DNA from: Rhynchopus sp. YZ270_cl-10
Taxonomy: Eukaryota > Euglenozoa > Diplonemea > Diplonemida > Diplonemidae
Direction: 5' to 3'
NCBI GenBank assembly: GCA_964035575.1
Contig: OZ037848.1
Location: 1,488,001 to 1,552,000, forward strand
DNA: 64,000 nucleotides
The notes under the pieces are model-generated. The model saw only the letters and a program-made list of their open reading frames with translations. It had not been told where the DNA came from and ran no database searches. Each line of letters opens with the position of its first letter. The first letter of the stretch is position 1. The position numbers and the translations under genes are program-made. Shown here one piece after another: positions 54,201 through 58,863 of this stretch.

Positions 54201-56521
54201 TGCCGACCCTTAAGTGCGGTGACAAACCCTGTACTGCCTACGTTGCACAGGGTACTTGCGACGCCGACACCAGCTGCAAGTGGGATGTGCCGACCCTTAA
54301 GTGTGGTGACAAGCCCGTTTGCACTGCCTACGTTGCACAGGGTACTTGCGACGCCGACACCAGCTGCAAGTGGGATGTGCCGACCCTTAAGTGTGGTGAC
54401 AAGCCCGTTTGCACTGCCTACGTTGCACAGGGTACTTGCGACGCCGACACCAGCTGCAAGTGGGATGTGCCGACCCTTAAGTGTGGTGACAAGCCCGTTT
54501 GCACTGCCTACGTTGCACAGGGTACTTGCGACGCCGACACCAGCTGCAAGTGGGATGTGCCGACCCTTAAGTGCGGTGACAAACCCTGTACTGCCTACGT
54601 TGCACAGGGTACTTGCGACGCCGACACCAGCTGCAAGTGGGATGTGCCGACCCTTAAGTGTGGTGACAAGCCCGTTTGCACTGCCTACGTTGCACAGGGT
54701 ACTTGCGACGCCGACACCAGCTGCAAGTGGGATGTGCCGACCCTTAAGTGTGGTGACAAGCCCGTTTGCACTGCCTACGTTGCACAGGGTACTTGCGACG
54801 CCGACACCAGCTGCAAGTGGGATGTGCCGACCCTTAAGTGTGGTGACAAGCCCGTTTGCACTGCCTACGTTGCACAGGGTACTTGCGACGCCGACACCAG
54901 CTGCAAGTGGGATGTGCCGACCTTGAAGTGTGGTGACAAGCCCGTTTGCACTGCCTACGTTGCACAGGGTACTTGCGACGCCGACACCAGCTGCAAGTGG
55001 GATGTGCCGACCTTGAAGTGTGGTGACAAGCCCGTTTGCACTGCCTACGTTGCACAGGGTACTTGCGACGCCGACACCAGCTGCAAGTGGGATGTGCCGA
55101 CCCTTAAGTGTGGTGACAAGCCCGTTTGCACTGCCTACGTTGCACAGGGTACTTGCGACGCCGACACCAGCTGCAAGTGGGATGTGCCGACCTTGAAGTG
55201 TGGTGACAAGCCCGTTTGCACTGCCTACGTTGCACAGGGTACTTGCGACGCCGACACCAGCTGCAAGTGGGATGTGCCGACCTTGAAGTGCGGTGACAAG
55301 CCCGTTTGCACTGCCTACGTTGCACAGGGTACTTGCGACGCCGACACCAGCTGCAAGTGGGATGTGCCGACCTTGAAGTGTGGTGACAAGCCCGTTTGCA
55401 CTGCCTACGTTGCACAGGGTACTTGCGACGCCGACACCAGCTGCAAGTGGGATGTGCCGACCCTTAAGTGTGGTGACAAGCCCGTTTGCACTGCCTACGT
55501 TGCACAGGGTACTTGCGACGCCGACACCAGCTGCAAGTGGGATGTGCCGACCCTTAAGTGTGGTGACAAGCCCGTTTGCACTGCCTACGTTGCACAGGGT
55601 ACTTGCGACGCCGACACCAGCTGTCAGTGGGATGTGCCGACCCTTAAATGTACTGACACACCCTCTACTTGCAGTGGGTACCTTGCCCAAACAAAGTGTG
55701 ATGCTGACCAGATGTGTTTCTGGGATGTAGCTTCCCTTTCATGTGACGACAACACCGTTGTCTGCTCTGGGTTAGCCGAAGTGAATTGCACCACAACCAA
55801 CAACTGTGAGTGGAACAGCACGTTGAGCAGTTGTTCGTACGTTCCTGCTGCTGCTTGCACGCAGCATACCACTGAACCCCTTTGTAATGCTGGACCCGGA
55901 TGCACCTGGTCCGGGACTCTTTGTACTGTTTCAACTCCAGCACAGACCTGCAGTACAGGCACAATTACGACCTGCTCGACACTCTCTTCCTGTGAATGGG
56001 TCGGGTCCGTCTGCGAGCCGAAGTGCTCGAAGCTCTTACTTGCGGCTGATTGCGGGAGCGCTACGAAATGTATTTGGGAGACTGCTGGGACCTGCACTGA
56101 CAAGATTGAGACACCTACGTGCGAGACGTCTCTTACGCAGAGCAGCTGCCTTGCGAGCACTGACTGTACTTGGGGGACAAAGTGTACGACGAAGGCGACT
56201 GTCAAGTGCGCGAAGCTGGTTCAAACGACGAGTTGTGGTGCTGATAACGATTGTGTGTGGGATGCTGCGACCGGCGTCTGCGGTGCGAGTACTGCGACGG
56301 ACAGTAGTAGCGGTGGCGACGACGGCCTCGGTATCGGCATCATCATTGCGATCATTGTGGGTGTGGTGCTGCTCCTTGCCGCCATTGCAGGGGCAGTCTA
56401 CTACTTCGTCTGCAGGAAGGACGACGAAGTGTACCTCGGTGAGCTTATAGAGTTGATGCCGCCTGCCGACGACCCTTTCTTTATGACAGAATCAGACGCC
56501 GGCCAGAAACTGAATTACTGA
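36287..56521 (+). CDS. Giant type I surface protein of about 215 four-cysteine modules
   Basis: 6744 residues in one uninterrupted frame. Residues 1-18 are a signal peptide (MFSRIFLFSLFAVGAHSQ). Residues 19-6461 are a tandem array. The standard module is 30 residues with Cys at 1, 10, 16 and 25, Tyr4, Gly8, Asp11, Asp13, Trp18 and Pro21. From the array length and the eight one-residue-shorter units I calculate 215 modules. Residues 6462 to about 6675 are seven diverged modules with the same C-x7-9-C-x5-C-x-W plan and two NxT/S sequons. A transmembrane helix (about 6681-6709) and a 35-residue acidic tail end the protein. It should be exported, disulfide-rich, net acidic and very long: an adhesin, coat or filament is an inference. 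I do not recognise the family. First, third and last modules deviate slightly; otherwise changes are almost all silent. Confidence 0.92.
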   Translation: MFSRIFLFSLFAVGAHSQCTMYVAQPACDGDTSCLWDVPTLKCGDKPCTAYVAQGTCDADTSCKWDVPTLKCGDKPVCTAYVAQGTCDADTNCKWDVPTLKCGDKPVCTAYVAQGTCDADTSCKWDVPTLKCGDKPVCTAYVAQGTCDADTSCKWDVPTLKCGDKPVCTAYVAQGTCDADTSCKWDVPTLKCGDKPVCTAYVAQGTCDADTSCKWDVPTLKCGDKPVCTAYVAQGTCDADTSCKWDVPTLKCGDKPVCTAYVAQGTCDADTSCKWDVPTLKCGDKPVCTAYVAQGTCDADTSCKWDVPTLKCGDKPVCTAYVAQGTCDADTSCKWDVPTLKCGDKPVCTAYVAQGTCDADTSCKWDVPTLKCGDKPVCTAYVAQGTCDADTSCKWDVPTLKCGDKPVCTAYVAQGTCDADTSCKWDVPTLKCGDKPVCTAYVAQGTCDADTSCKWDVPTLKCGDKPVCTAYVAQGTCDADTSCKWDVPTLKCGDKPVCTAYVAQGTCDADTSCKWDVPTLKCGDKPVCTAYVAQGTCDADTSCKWDVPTLKCGDKPVCTAYVAQGTCDADTSCKWDVPTLKCGDKPVCTAYVAQGTCDADTSCKWDVPTLKCGDKPVCTAYVAQGTCDADTSCKWDVPTLKCGDKPVCTAYVAQGTCDADTSCKWDVPTLKCGDKPCTAYVAQGTCDADTSCKWDVPTLKCGDKPVCTAYVAQGTCDADTSCKWDVPTLKCGDKPVCTAYVAQGTCDADTSCKWDVPTLKCGDKPVCTAYIAQGTCDADTSCKWDVPTLKCGDKPVCTAYVAQGTCDADTSCKWDVPTLKCGDKPVCTAYVAQGTCDADTSCKWDVPTLKCGDKPVCTAYVAQGTCDADTSCKWDVPTLKCGDKPVCTAYIAQGTCDADTSCKWDVPTLKCGDKPVCTAYVAQGTCDADTSCKWDVPTLKCGDKPVCTAYVAQGTCDADTSCKWDVPTLKCGDKPVCTAYVAQGTCDADTSCKWDVPTLKCGDKPVCTAYVAQGTCDADTSCKWDVPTMKCGDKPVCTAYVAQGTCDADTSCKWDVPTLKCGDKPVCTAYVAQGTCDADTTCKWDVPTLKCGDKPVCTAYVAQGTCDADTSCKWDVPTLKCGDKPVCTAYVAQGTCDADTSCKWDVPTLKCGDKPVCTAYVAQGTCDADTSCKWDVPTLKCGDKPVCTAYVAQGTCDADTSCKWDVPTLKCGDKPVCTAYVAQGTCDADTSCKWDVPTLKCGDKPVCTAYVAQGTCDADTSCKWDVPTLKCGDKPVCTAYVAQGTCDADTSCKWDVPTLKCGDKPVCTAYVAQGTCDADTSCKWDVPTLKCGDKPVCTAYVAQGTCDADTSCKWDVPTLKCGDKPVCTAYVAQGTCDADTSCKWDVPTLKCGDKPVCTAYVAQGTCDADTSCKWDVPTLKCGDKPVCTAYVAQGTCDADTSCKWDVPTLKCGDKPVCTAYVAQGTCDADTSCKWDVPTLKCGDKPVCTAYVAQGTCDADTSCKWDVPTLKCGDKPVCTAYVAQGTCDADTSCKWDVPTLKCGDKPVCTAYVAQGTCDADTSCKWDVPTLKCGDKPVCTAYVAQGTCDADTSCKWDVPTLKCGDKPVCTAYVAQGTCDADTSCKWDVPTLKCGDKPVCTAYVAQGTCDADTSCKWDVPTLKCGDKPVCTAYVAQGTCDADTSCKWDVPTLKCGDKPVCTAYVAQGTCDADTSCKWDVPTLKCGDKPVCTAYVAQGTCDADTSCKWDVPTLKCGDKPVCTAYVAQGTCDADTSCKWDVPTLKCGDKPVCTAYVAQGTCDADTSCKWDVPTLKCGDKPVCTAYVAQGTCDADTSCKWDVPTLKCGDKPVCTAYIAQGTCDADTSCKWDVPTLKCGDKPVCTAYVAQGTCDADTSCKWDVPTLKCGDKPVCTAYVAQGTCDADTSCKWDVPTLKCGDKPVCTAYVAQGTCDADTSCKWDVPTLKCGDKPVCTAYVAQGTCDADTSCKWDVPTLKCGDKPVCTAYVAQGTCDADTSCKWDVPTLKCGDKPVCTAYVAQGTCDADTSCKWDVPTLKCGDKPVCTAYVAQGTCDADTSCKWDVPTLKCGDKPVCTAYVAQGTCDADTSCKWDVPTLKCGDKPVCTAYVAQGTCDADTSCKWDVPTLKCGDKPVCTAYVAQGTCDADTSCKWDVPTLKCGDKPVCTAYVAQGTCDADTSCKWDVPTLKCGDKPVCTAYVAQGTCDADTSCKWDVPTLKCGDKPVCTAYVAQGTCDADTSCKWDVPTLKCGDKPVCTAYVAQGTCDADTSCKWDVPTLKCGDKPVCTAYIAQGTCDADTSCKWDVPTLKCGDKPVCTAYVAQGTCDADTSCKWDVPTLKCGDKPVCTAYVAQGTCDADTSCKWDVPTLKCGDKPVCTAYVAQGTCDADTSCKWDVPTLKCGDKPVCTAYVAQGTCDADTSCKWDVPTLKCGDKPVCTAYVAQGTCDADTSCKWDVPTLKCGDKPVCTAYVAQGTCDADTSCKWDVPTLKCGDKPVCTAYVAQGTCDADTSCKWDVPTLKCGDKPVCTAYVAQGTCDADTSCKWDVPTLKCGDKPVCTAYVAQGTCDADTSCKWDVPTLKCGDKPVCTAYVAQGTCDADTSCKWDVPTLKCGDKPVCTAYVAQGTCDADTSCKWDVPTLKCGDKPVCTAYVAQGTCDADTSCKWDVPTLKCGDKPVCTAYVAQGTCDADTSCKWDVPTLKCGDKPVCTAYVAQGTCDADTSCKWDVPTLKCGDKPVCTAYVAQGTCDADTSCKWDVPTLKCGDKPVCTAYVAQGTCDADTSCKWDVPTLKCGDKPVCTAYVAQGTCDADTSCKWDVPTLKCGDKPVCTAYVAQGTCDADTSCKWDVPTLKCGDKPVCTAYVAQGTCDADTSCKWDVPTLKCGDKPVCTAYVAQGTCDADTSCKWDVPTLKCGDKPVCTAYIAQGTCDADTSCKWDVPTLKCGDKPVCTAYVAQGTCDADTSCKWDVPTLKCGDKPVCTAYVAQGTCDADTSCKWDVPTLKCGDKPVCTAYVAQGTCDADTSCKWDVPTLKCGDKPVCTAYVAQGTCDADTSCKWDVPTLKCGDKPVCTAYVAQGTCDADTSCKWDVPTLKCGDKPVCTAYVAQGTCDADTSCKWDVPTLKCGDKPVCTAYVAQGTCDADTSCKWDVPTLKCGDKPVCTAYIAQGTCDADTSCKWDVPTLKCGDKPVCTAYVAQGTCDADTSCKWDVPTLKCGDKPVCTAYVAQGTCDADTSCKWDVPTLKCGDKPVCTAYVAQGTCDADTSCKWDVPTLKCGDKPVCTAYVAQGTCDADTSCKWDVPTLKCGDKPVCTAYVAQGTCDADTSCKWDVPTLKCGDKPVCTAYVAQGTCDADTSCKWDVPTLKCGDKPVCTAYVAQGTCDADTSCKWDVPTLKCGDKPVCTAYVAQGTCDADTSCKWDVPTLKCGDKPVCTAYVAQGTCDADTSCKWDVPTLKCGDKPVCTAYVAQGTCDADTSCKWDVPTLKCGDKPVCTAYVAQGTCDADTSCKWDVPTLKCGDKPVCTAYVAQGTCDADTSCKWDVPTLKCGDKPVCTAYVAQGTCDADTSCKWDVPTLKCGDKPVCTAYVAQGTCDADTSCKWDVPTLKCGDKPVCTAYVAQGTCDADTSCKWDVPTLKCGDKPVCTAYVAQGTCDADTSCKWDVPTLKCGDKPVCTAYVAQGTCDADTSCKWDVPTLKCGDKPVCTAYVAQGTCDADTSCKWDVPTLKCGDKPVCTAYVAQGTCDADTSCKWDVPTLKCGDKPVCTAYVAQGTCDADTSCKWDVPTLKCGDKPVCTAYVAQGTCDADTSCKWDVPTLKCGDKPVCTAYVAQGTCDADTSCKWDVPTLKCGDKPVCTAYVAQGTCDADTSCKWDVPTLKCGDKPVCTAYIAQGTCDADTSCKWDVPTLKCGDKPVCTAYVAQGTCDADTSCKWDVPTLKCGDKPVCTAYVAQGTCDADTSCKWDVPTLKCGDKPVCTAYVAQGTCDADTSCKWDVPTLKCGDKPVCTAYVAQGTCDADTSCKWDVPTLKCGDKPVCTAYVAQGTCDADTSCKWDVPTLKCGDKPVCTAYVAQGTCDADTSCKWDVPTLKCGDKPVCTAYVAQGTCDADTSCKWDVPTLKCGDKPVCTAYVAQGTCDADTSCKWDVPTLKCGDKPVCTAYVAQGTCDADTSCKWDVPTLKCGDKPVCTAYVAQGTCDADTSCKWDVPTLKCGDKPVCTAYVAQGTCDADTSCKWDVPTLKCGDKPVCTAYVAQGTCDADTSCKWDVPTLKCGDKPVCTAYVAQGTCDADTSCKWDVPTLKCGDKLCTAYVAQGTCDADTSCKWDVPTLKCGDKPVCTAYVAQGTCDADTSCKWDVPTLKCGDKPVCTAYVAQGTCDADTSCKWDVPTLKCGDKPVCTAYVAQGTCDADTSCKWDVPTLKCGDKPVCTAYVAQGTCDADTSCKWDVPTLKCGDKPVCTAYVAQGTCDADTSCKWDVPTLKCGDKPVCTAYVAQGTCDADTSCKWDVPTLKCGDKPVCTAYVAQGTCDADTSCKWDVPTLKCGDKPVCTAYVAQGTCDADTSCKWDVPTLKCGDKPVCTAYVAQGTCDADTSCKWDVPTLKCGDKPVCTAYVAQGTCDADTSCKWDVPTLKCGDKPVCTAYVAQGTCDADTSCKWDVPTLKCGDKPVCTAYVAQGTCDADTSCKWDVPTLKCGDKPVCTAYVAQGTCDADTSCKWDVPTLKCGDKPVCTAYVAQGTCDADTSCKWDVPTLKCGDKPVCTAYVAQGTCDADTSCKWDVPTLKCGDKPVCTAYVAQGTCDADTSCKWDVPTLKCGDKPCTAYVAQGTCDADTSCKWDVPTLKCGDKPVCTAYVAQGTCDADTSCKWDVPTLKCGDKPVCTAYVAQGTCDADTSCKWDVPTLKCGDKPVCTAYVAQGTCDADTSCKWDVPTLKCGDKPCTAYVAQGTCDADTSCKWDVPTLKCGDKPVCTAYVAQGTCDADTSCKWDVPTLKCGDKPVCTAYVAQGTCDADTSCKWDVPTLKCGDKPVCTAYVAQGTCDADTSCKWDVPTLKCGDKPVCTAYVAQGTCDADTSCKWDVPTLKCGDKPVCTAYVAQGTCDADTSCKWDVPTLKCGDKPVCTAYVAQGTCDADTSCKWDVPTLKCGDKPVCTAYVAQGTCDADTSCKWDVPTLKCGDKPVCTAYVAQGTCDADTSCKWDVPTLKCGDKPVCTAYVAQGTCDADTSCKWDVPTLKCGDKPVCTAYVAQGTCDADTSCKWDVPTLKCGDKPVCTAYVAQGTCDADTSCKWDVPTLKCGDKPVCTAYVAQGTCDADTSCKWDVPTLKCGDKPVCTAYVAQGTCDADTSCKWDVPTLKCGDKPVCTAYVAQGTCDADTSCKWDVPTLKCGDKPVCTAYVAQGTCDADTSCKWDVPTLKCGDKPVCTAYVAQGTCDADTSCKWDVPTLKCGDKPVCTAYVAQGTCDADTSCKWDVPTLKCGDKLCTAYVAQGTCDADTSCKWDVPTLKCGDKPVCTAYVAQGTCDADTSCKWDVPTLKCGDKPVCTAYVAQGTCDADTSCKWDVPTLKCGDKPVCTAYVAQGTCDADTSCKWDVPTLKCGDKPVCTAYVAQGTCDADTSCKWDVPTLKCGDKPVCTAYVAQGTCDADTSCKWDVPTLKCGDKPVCTAYVAQGTCDADTSCKWDVPTLKCGDKPVCTAYVAQGTCDADTSCKWDVPTLKCGDKPVCTAYVAQGTCDADTSCKWDVPTLKCGDKPVCTAYVAQGTCDADTSCKWDVPTLKCGDKPVCTAYVAQGTCDADTSCKWDVPTLKCGDKPVCTAYVAQGTCDADTSCKWDVPTLKCGDKPVCTAYVAQGTCDADTSCKWDVPTLKCGDKPVCTAYVAQGTCDADTSCKWDVPTLKCGDKPVCTAYVAQGTCDADTSCKWDVPTLKCGDKPVCTAYVAQGTCDADTSCKWDVPTLKCGDKPVCTAYVAQGTCDADTSCKWDVPTLKCGDKPCTAYVAQGTCDADTSCKWDVPTLKCGDKPVCTAYVAQGTCDADTSCKWDVPTLKCGDKPVCTAYVAQGTCDADTSCKWDVPTLKCGDKPVCTAYVAQGTCDADTSCKWDVPTLKCGDKPCTAYVAQGTCDADTSCKWDVPTLKCGDKPVCTAYVAQGTCDADTSCKWDVPTLKCGDKPVCTAYVAQGTCDADTSCKWDVPTLKCGDKPVCTAYVAQGTCDADTSCKWDVPTLKCGDKPVCTAYVAQGTCDADTSCKWDVPTLKCGDKPVCTAYVAQGTCDADTSCKWDVPTLKCGDKPVCTAYVAQGTCDADTSCKWDVPTLKCGDKPVCTAYVAQGTCDADTSCKWDVPTLKCGDKPVCTAYVAQGTCDADTSCKWDVPTLKCGDKPVCTAYVAQGTCDADTSCKWDVPTLKCGDKPVCTAYVAQGTCDADTSCKWDVPTLKCGDKPVCTAYVAQGTCDADTSCQWDVPTLKCTDTPSTCSGYLAQTKCDADQMCFWDVASLSCDDNTVVCSGLAEVNCTTTNNCEWNSTLSSCSYVPAAACTQHTTEPLCNAGPGCTWSGTLCTVSTPAQTCSTGTITTCSTLSSCEWVGSVCEPKCSKLLLAADCGSATKCIWETAGTCTDKIETPTCETSLTQSSCLASTDCTWGTKCTTKATVKCAKLVQTTSCGADNDCVWDAATGVCGASTATDSSSGGDDGLGIGIIIAIIVGVVLLLAAIAGAVYYFVCRKDDEVYLGELIELMPPADDPFFMTESDAGQKLNY
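36341..55669 (+). repeat. 19.3 kb coding minisatellite, 90 bp unit, about 215 copies
   Basis: Units differ mainly at a few silent positions: Leu CTT or TTG, Cys TGC or TGT, Gly GGT or GGG, Val GTT or GTG. Rare replacement variants are Ile for Val at module position 5 (seven units, TACATT near 38596, 38956, 41836, 43186, 45076, 45796 and 47956), Asn for Ser (36568) and Thr for Ser (39527). Eight units are 87 bp and all lack the final Val codon. The same marker sets recur at fixed distances, showing block duplications within the array. Confidence 0.95.
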
Positions 56522-57040
56522 TACCTTTTTATAGAACATAACGCATGAGGATTAGTGCCATGTCTTCAATGCATTTAAGGAATGCTCAAATAACGCTGTT
56601 ATCTGGTTTCTGTGAACTTTTATAGAACACCTTTTGTGTGAAAAAAATATCACAACATTATTGGTGCGTAGTGAGATGAATATGACGGGCTAGTGGTATC
56701 ACGTCCTTGTATATTTGTTTTATTTCTCGTTTTTGTATTTGTATTTGTCCTGTACTTCATTGGTATACACATCACACACCCACACGACCGTTCCCAAGGT
56801 TCTTTCCTCGTCGCGCTTCTGCTTGGGTCTCCCCCCACTCAGATGTCGCTCCTAGCGAAAGCCAGAGAGACCTTCGACCGTGTGCAAGCCCTGGTCGTAT
56901 CGTCAAACTCAGGGACCAAGATCGGTCTCCAGGGCGCGAGCTTTTTTTTTGACTTCTTTGCGTGATAAAATACCCCTCCTCCTATTCTGGTTGGGGCAAT
57001 GATTATGTCCCTGCTTCCTTCCCCCCCTCGTGGTAACCGT
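56522..57040. other. Downstream region with a possible gene-start fragment
   Basis: It includes an ATG frame at 56843-56965 whose first 33 codons look genuine (MSLLAKARETFDRVQALVV) but which then runs into a T tract and stops. It may be an orphan first exon or remnant. No partner exon is found. Confidence 0.3.
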
Positions 57041-57132
57041 GTGCATACCAATGAAGTGCTCTCTGGGGTTCGATAACCCGCGGAAAACCAGTGCCTTTGT
57101 CCGATGAACGGTGAGGCGTTTGCCCTTTCAAC
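57041..57132 (+). repeat. Dispersed repeat family A, second copy
   Basis: Matches 3509-3605 along its length with a few substitutions. A partial third copy (57374-57405) lies next to a family B copy (57414-57481). Confidence 0.7.
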
Positions 57133-57816
57133 CCCTCTTTGTGAGGGTCAGTGATTCTCTATGTCTCCATACCCTCCCTTTTTTCATTTGCTTAAAGGCT
57201 GCCATCAATATAGCACCCAGTGATTATTTCTTGGTTGATGCCCGCCTATTAATGCAAATCATAGATTGCCTGTCCTTAGTGTGCATTCATGTCTCAGCAT
57301 ATTTATTTTCTTTTCTTTTTTTTTTTTACATATTTTTTGACCGCTTTTGTGAGGGTCAGTGTCTTGCGCCTCGCTGATGAACGGTGAGGCGTTTGCACTT
57401 TCAACATTTTTTGTGCGTTCATCCGGATGGCTGGTATCGTATATGGGTCAGTCGGAGGTGTCCGCATCAACAACTACAGTTTTTTTTTTTTTGTGAATCG
57501 GAATGTAGATGAAATCTTGATTAATCTTTGAAGATGACGAAAAAAAAAAACATCTGTTATTTCTTTTAAAAAAAGCTTAGGTTCATCTTACAAATAAAAA
57601 ACTTACCCTTCTATTTTGTGTCTTTTTTGCGCGCTTTTTTCTTAGTCGCATTGTCCCTTTACCTTATGTCGTGTGTACGAAGGGAAATAAAGTTAGTATA
57701 GTGGAGTTCATCCTCGGGTGGCTACACTAATACAACCAAGTTTTTCAAAAAATAAAATTAACATACCCCCTTTATTCTTCCTTTATCCCTTTCTTCAGAT
57801 GGACGCAGTGAAAGTG

Positions 57817-58012
57817 GTATACCTAATTTTGACCCATATTTTCCGGTGTTTTCCGGTGCTTGCCGGTTGTTAAACGGCTTGGCAAATATGGGTCAAAATT
57901 TGGTGGTATATTGCAGCCACTGCTCTCAAGATCCTCCACGGGATATTTCCTCCAGGGGCTTTTTTTTTTAAAAAGGCTTTTTTGGAGGATCTTGAGAGCC
58001 CTGATTGCAGCT
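57817..58012. repeat. Two adjacent foldbacks
   Basis: The first pairs AATTTTGACCCATATTT (about 57824) with AAATATGGGTCAAAATT (about 57884). The second pairs CTCTCAAGATCCTCC (about 57924) with GGAGGATCTTGAGAG (about 57976). They are adjoining inverted repeats of about 95 and 100 bp, probably miniature elements. No target duplication resolved. Confidence 0.65.
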
Positions 58013-58232
58013 TTCAACCTTTCTTTTATTTTATCGGAAGCAAAATACCTCCCCTTTTAGTTCTTTAGTTCTGTCCAACACTTCTCCCTCCCCCCCATCA
58101 AGGGCTTCTCTTATTCACACTCCTGTGCATAAAAAAGGGGGTTGTATTTGGGGAAGTCCCGTCCTCAGCTTCGTCCCATCTTCTTTCTTCGTTCATTTTT
58201 TGAACTTTTTTTTTTTTGTATGCGCTTTCTAC

Positions 58233-58855
58233 CAGGGTATTAGGGTGAAAATCCAAAATCCCGGAAAAAACTGGTTTTTCTGGTTTTCTCTCCTGGGCGG
58301 CAAAAACTAGTGTTTCTGGCGAAAACCTCCACCGTTGACGGACACAGTCACCCTTTTCGGGTTTTTCGGGGGTGGGGTCAGTGTCTTATCCAGGAATCCG
58401 ATTTCAAAATATTTTTCGGCGCTGCTGACCCAGGGTAGACATTGGGAACACAGGGACTGTATTTTTTTTTGCGGAGCAAAAAAATAATATAAAATGGCGC
58501 CGCAGGCGAAAAATTTTGAGGGTACGGTGTAAAAATCTAGCTTTTTACACCACAGAGCCACTCAAACGAACCCTTTTTTGCGGAGCAAAAAATGAAAAAT
58601 GGCGCCGCAGGCAAAAAAAAATCAAGGAACAGCCATTTCCCAAAGGCACTCCCGTGGTTCAACCACGGTTCTACCAGGCGGGGAAAAAAATCGAGTCCGC
58701 CCTAATCTGGGGACGACATTTACAGAAAGGTCTGGTGAAAAGTGTCGGTTTTTTTTCCCCCTCCAGATTTCTCTGTTTTTTTTTTTTTTTTTGAAAACCA
58801 GTTTTTGGAAAAACTGGTTTTCAAAACCAGTTTTTTTAACCACCCTAATACCCTG
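58233..58855. mobile_element. 623 bp hAT-type miniature element
   Basis: Ends CAGGGTATTAGGGTG and its exact complement, flanked by CTTTCTAC (58225-58232) and ATTTCTAC (58856-58863), an 8 bp duplication with one difference. The interior has a repeated segment (GCGGAGCAAAAAA..GGCGCCGCAGGC, twice) and AAACTGGTTTT palindromes near both ends. No transposase. The CAGGG ends resemble the nested element at 4892-5639, but the rest differs. Confidence 0.8.
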
Positions 58856-58863
58856 ATTTCTAC

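Noticed and set aside
36408-55415. Dozens of 70-300 codon frames in the third plus frame and another minus frame of the array
   Set aside because: They are shadows of the repeat, beginning and ending wherever a silent variant creates a start or stop.
36341-55669. CRISPR-like regular array
   Set aside because: There are no unique spacers; the whole 90 bp unit repeats and encodes protein in a eukaryote.
36251-55690. A 6479-codon open frame on the minus strand across the whole cysteine-module array
   Set aside because: The unit is 90 bp, divisible by three, so any frame without a stop in one unit stays open through all units. This frame has no signal peptide, lacks a sensible end, and its composition just mirrors the module; the plus frame has signal peptide, diverged modules and a membrane anchor.
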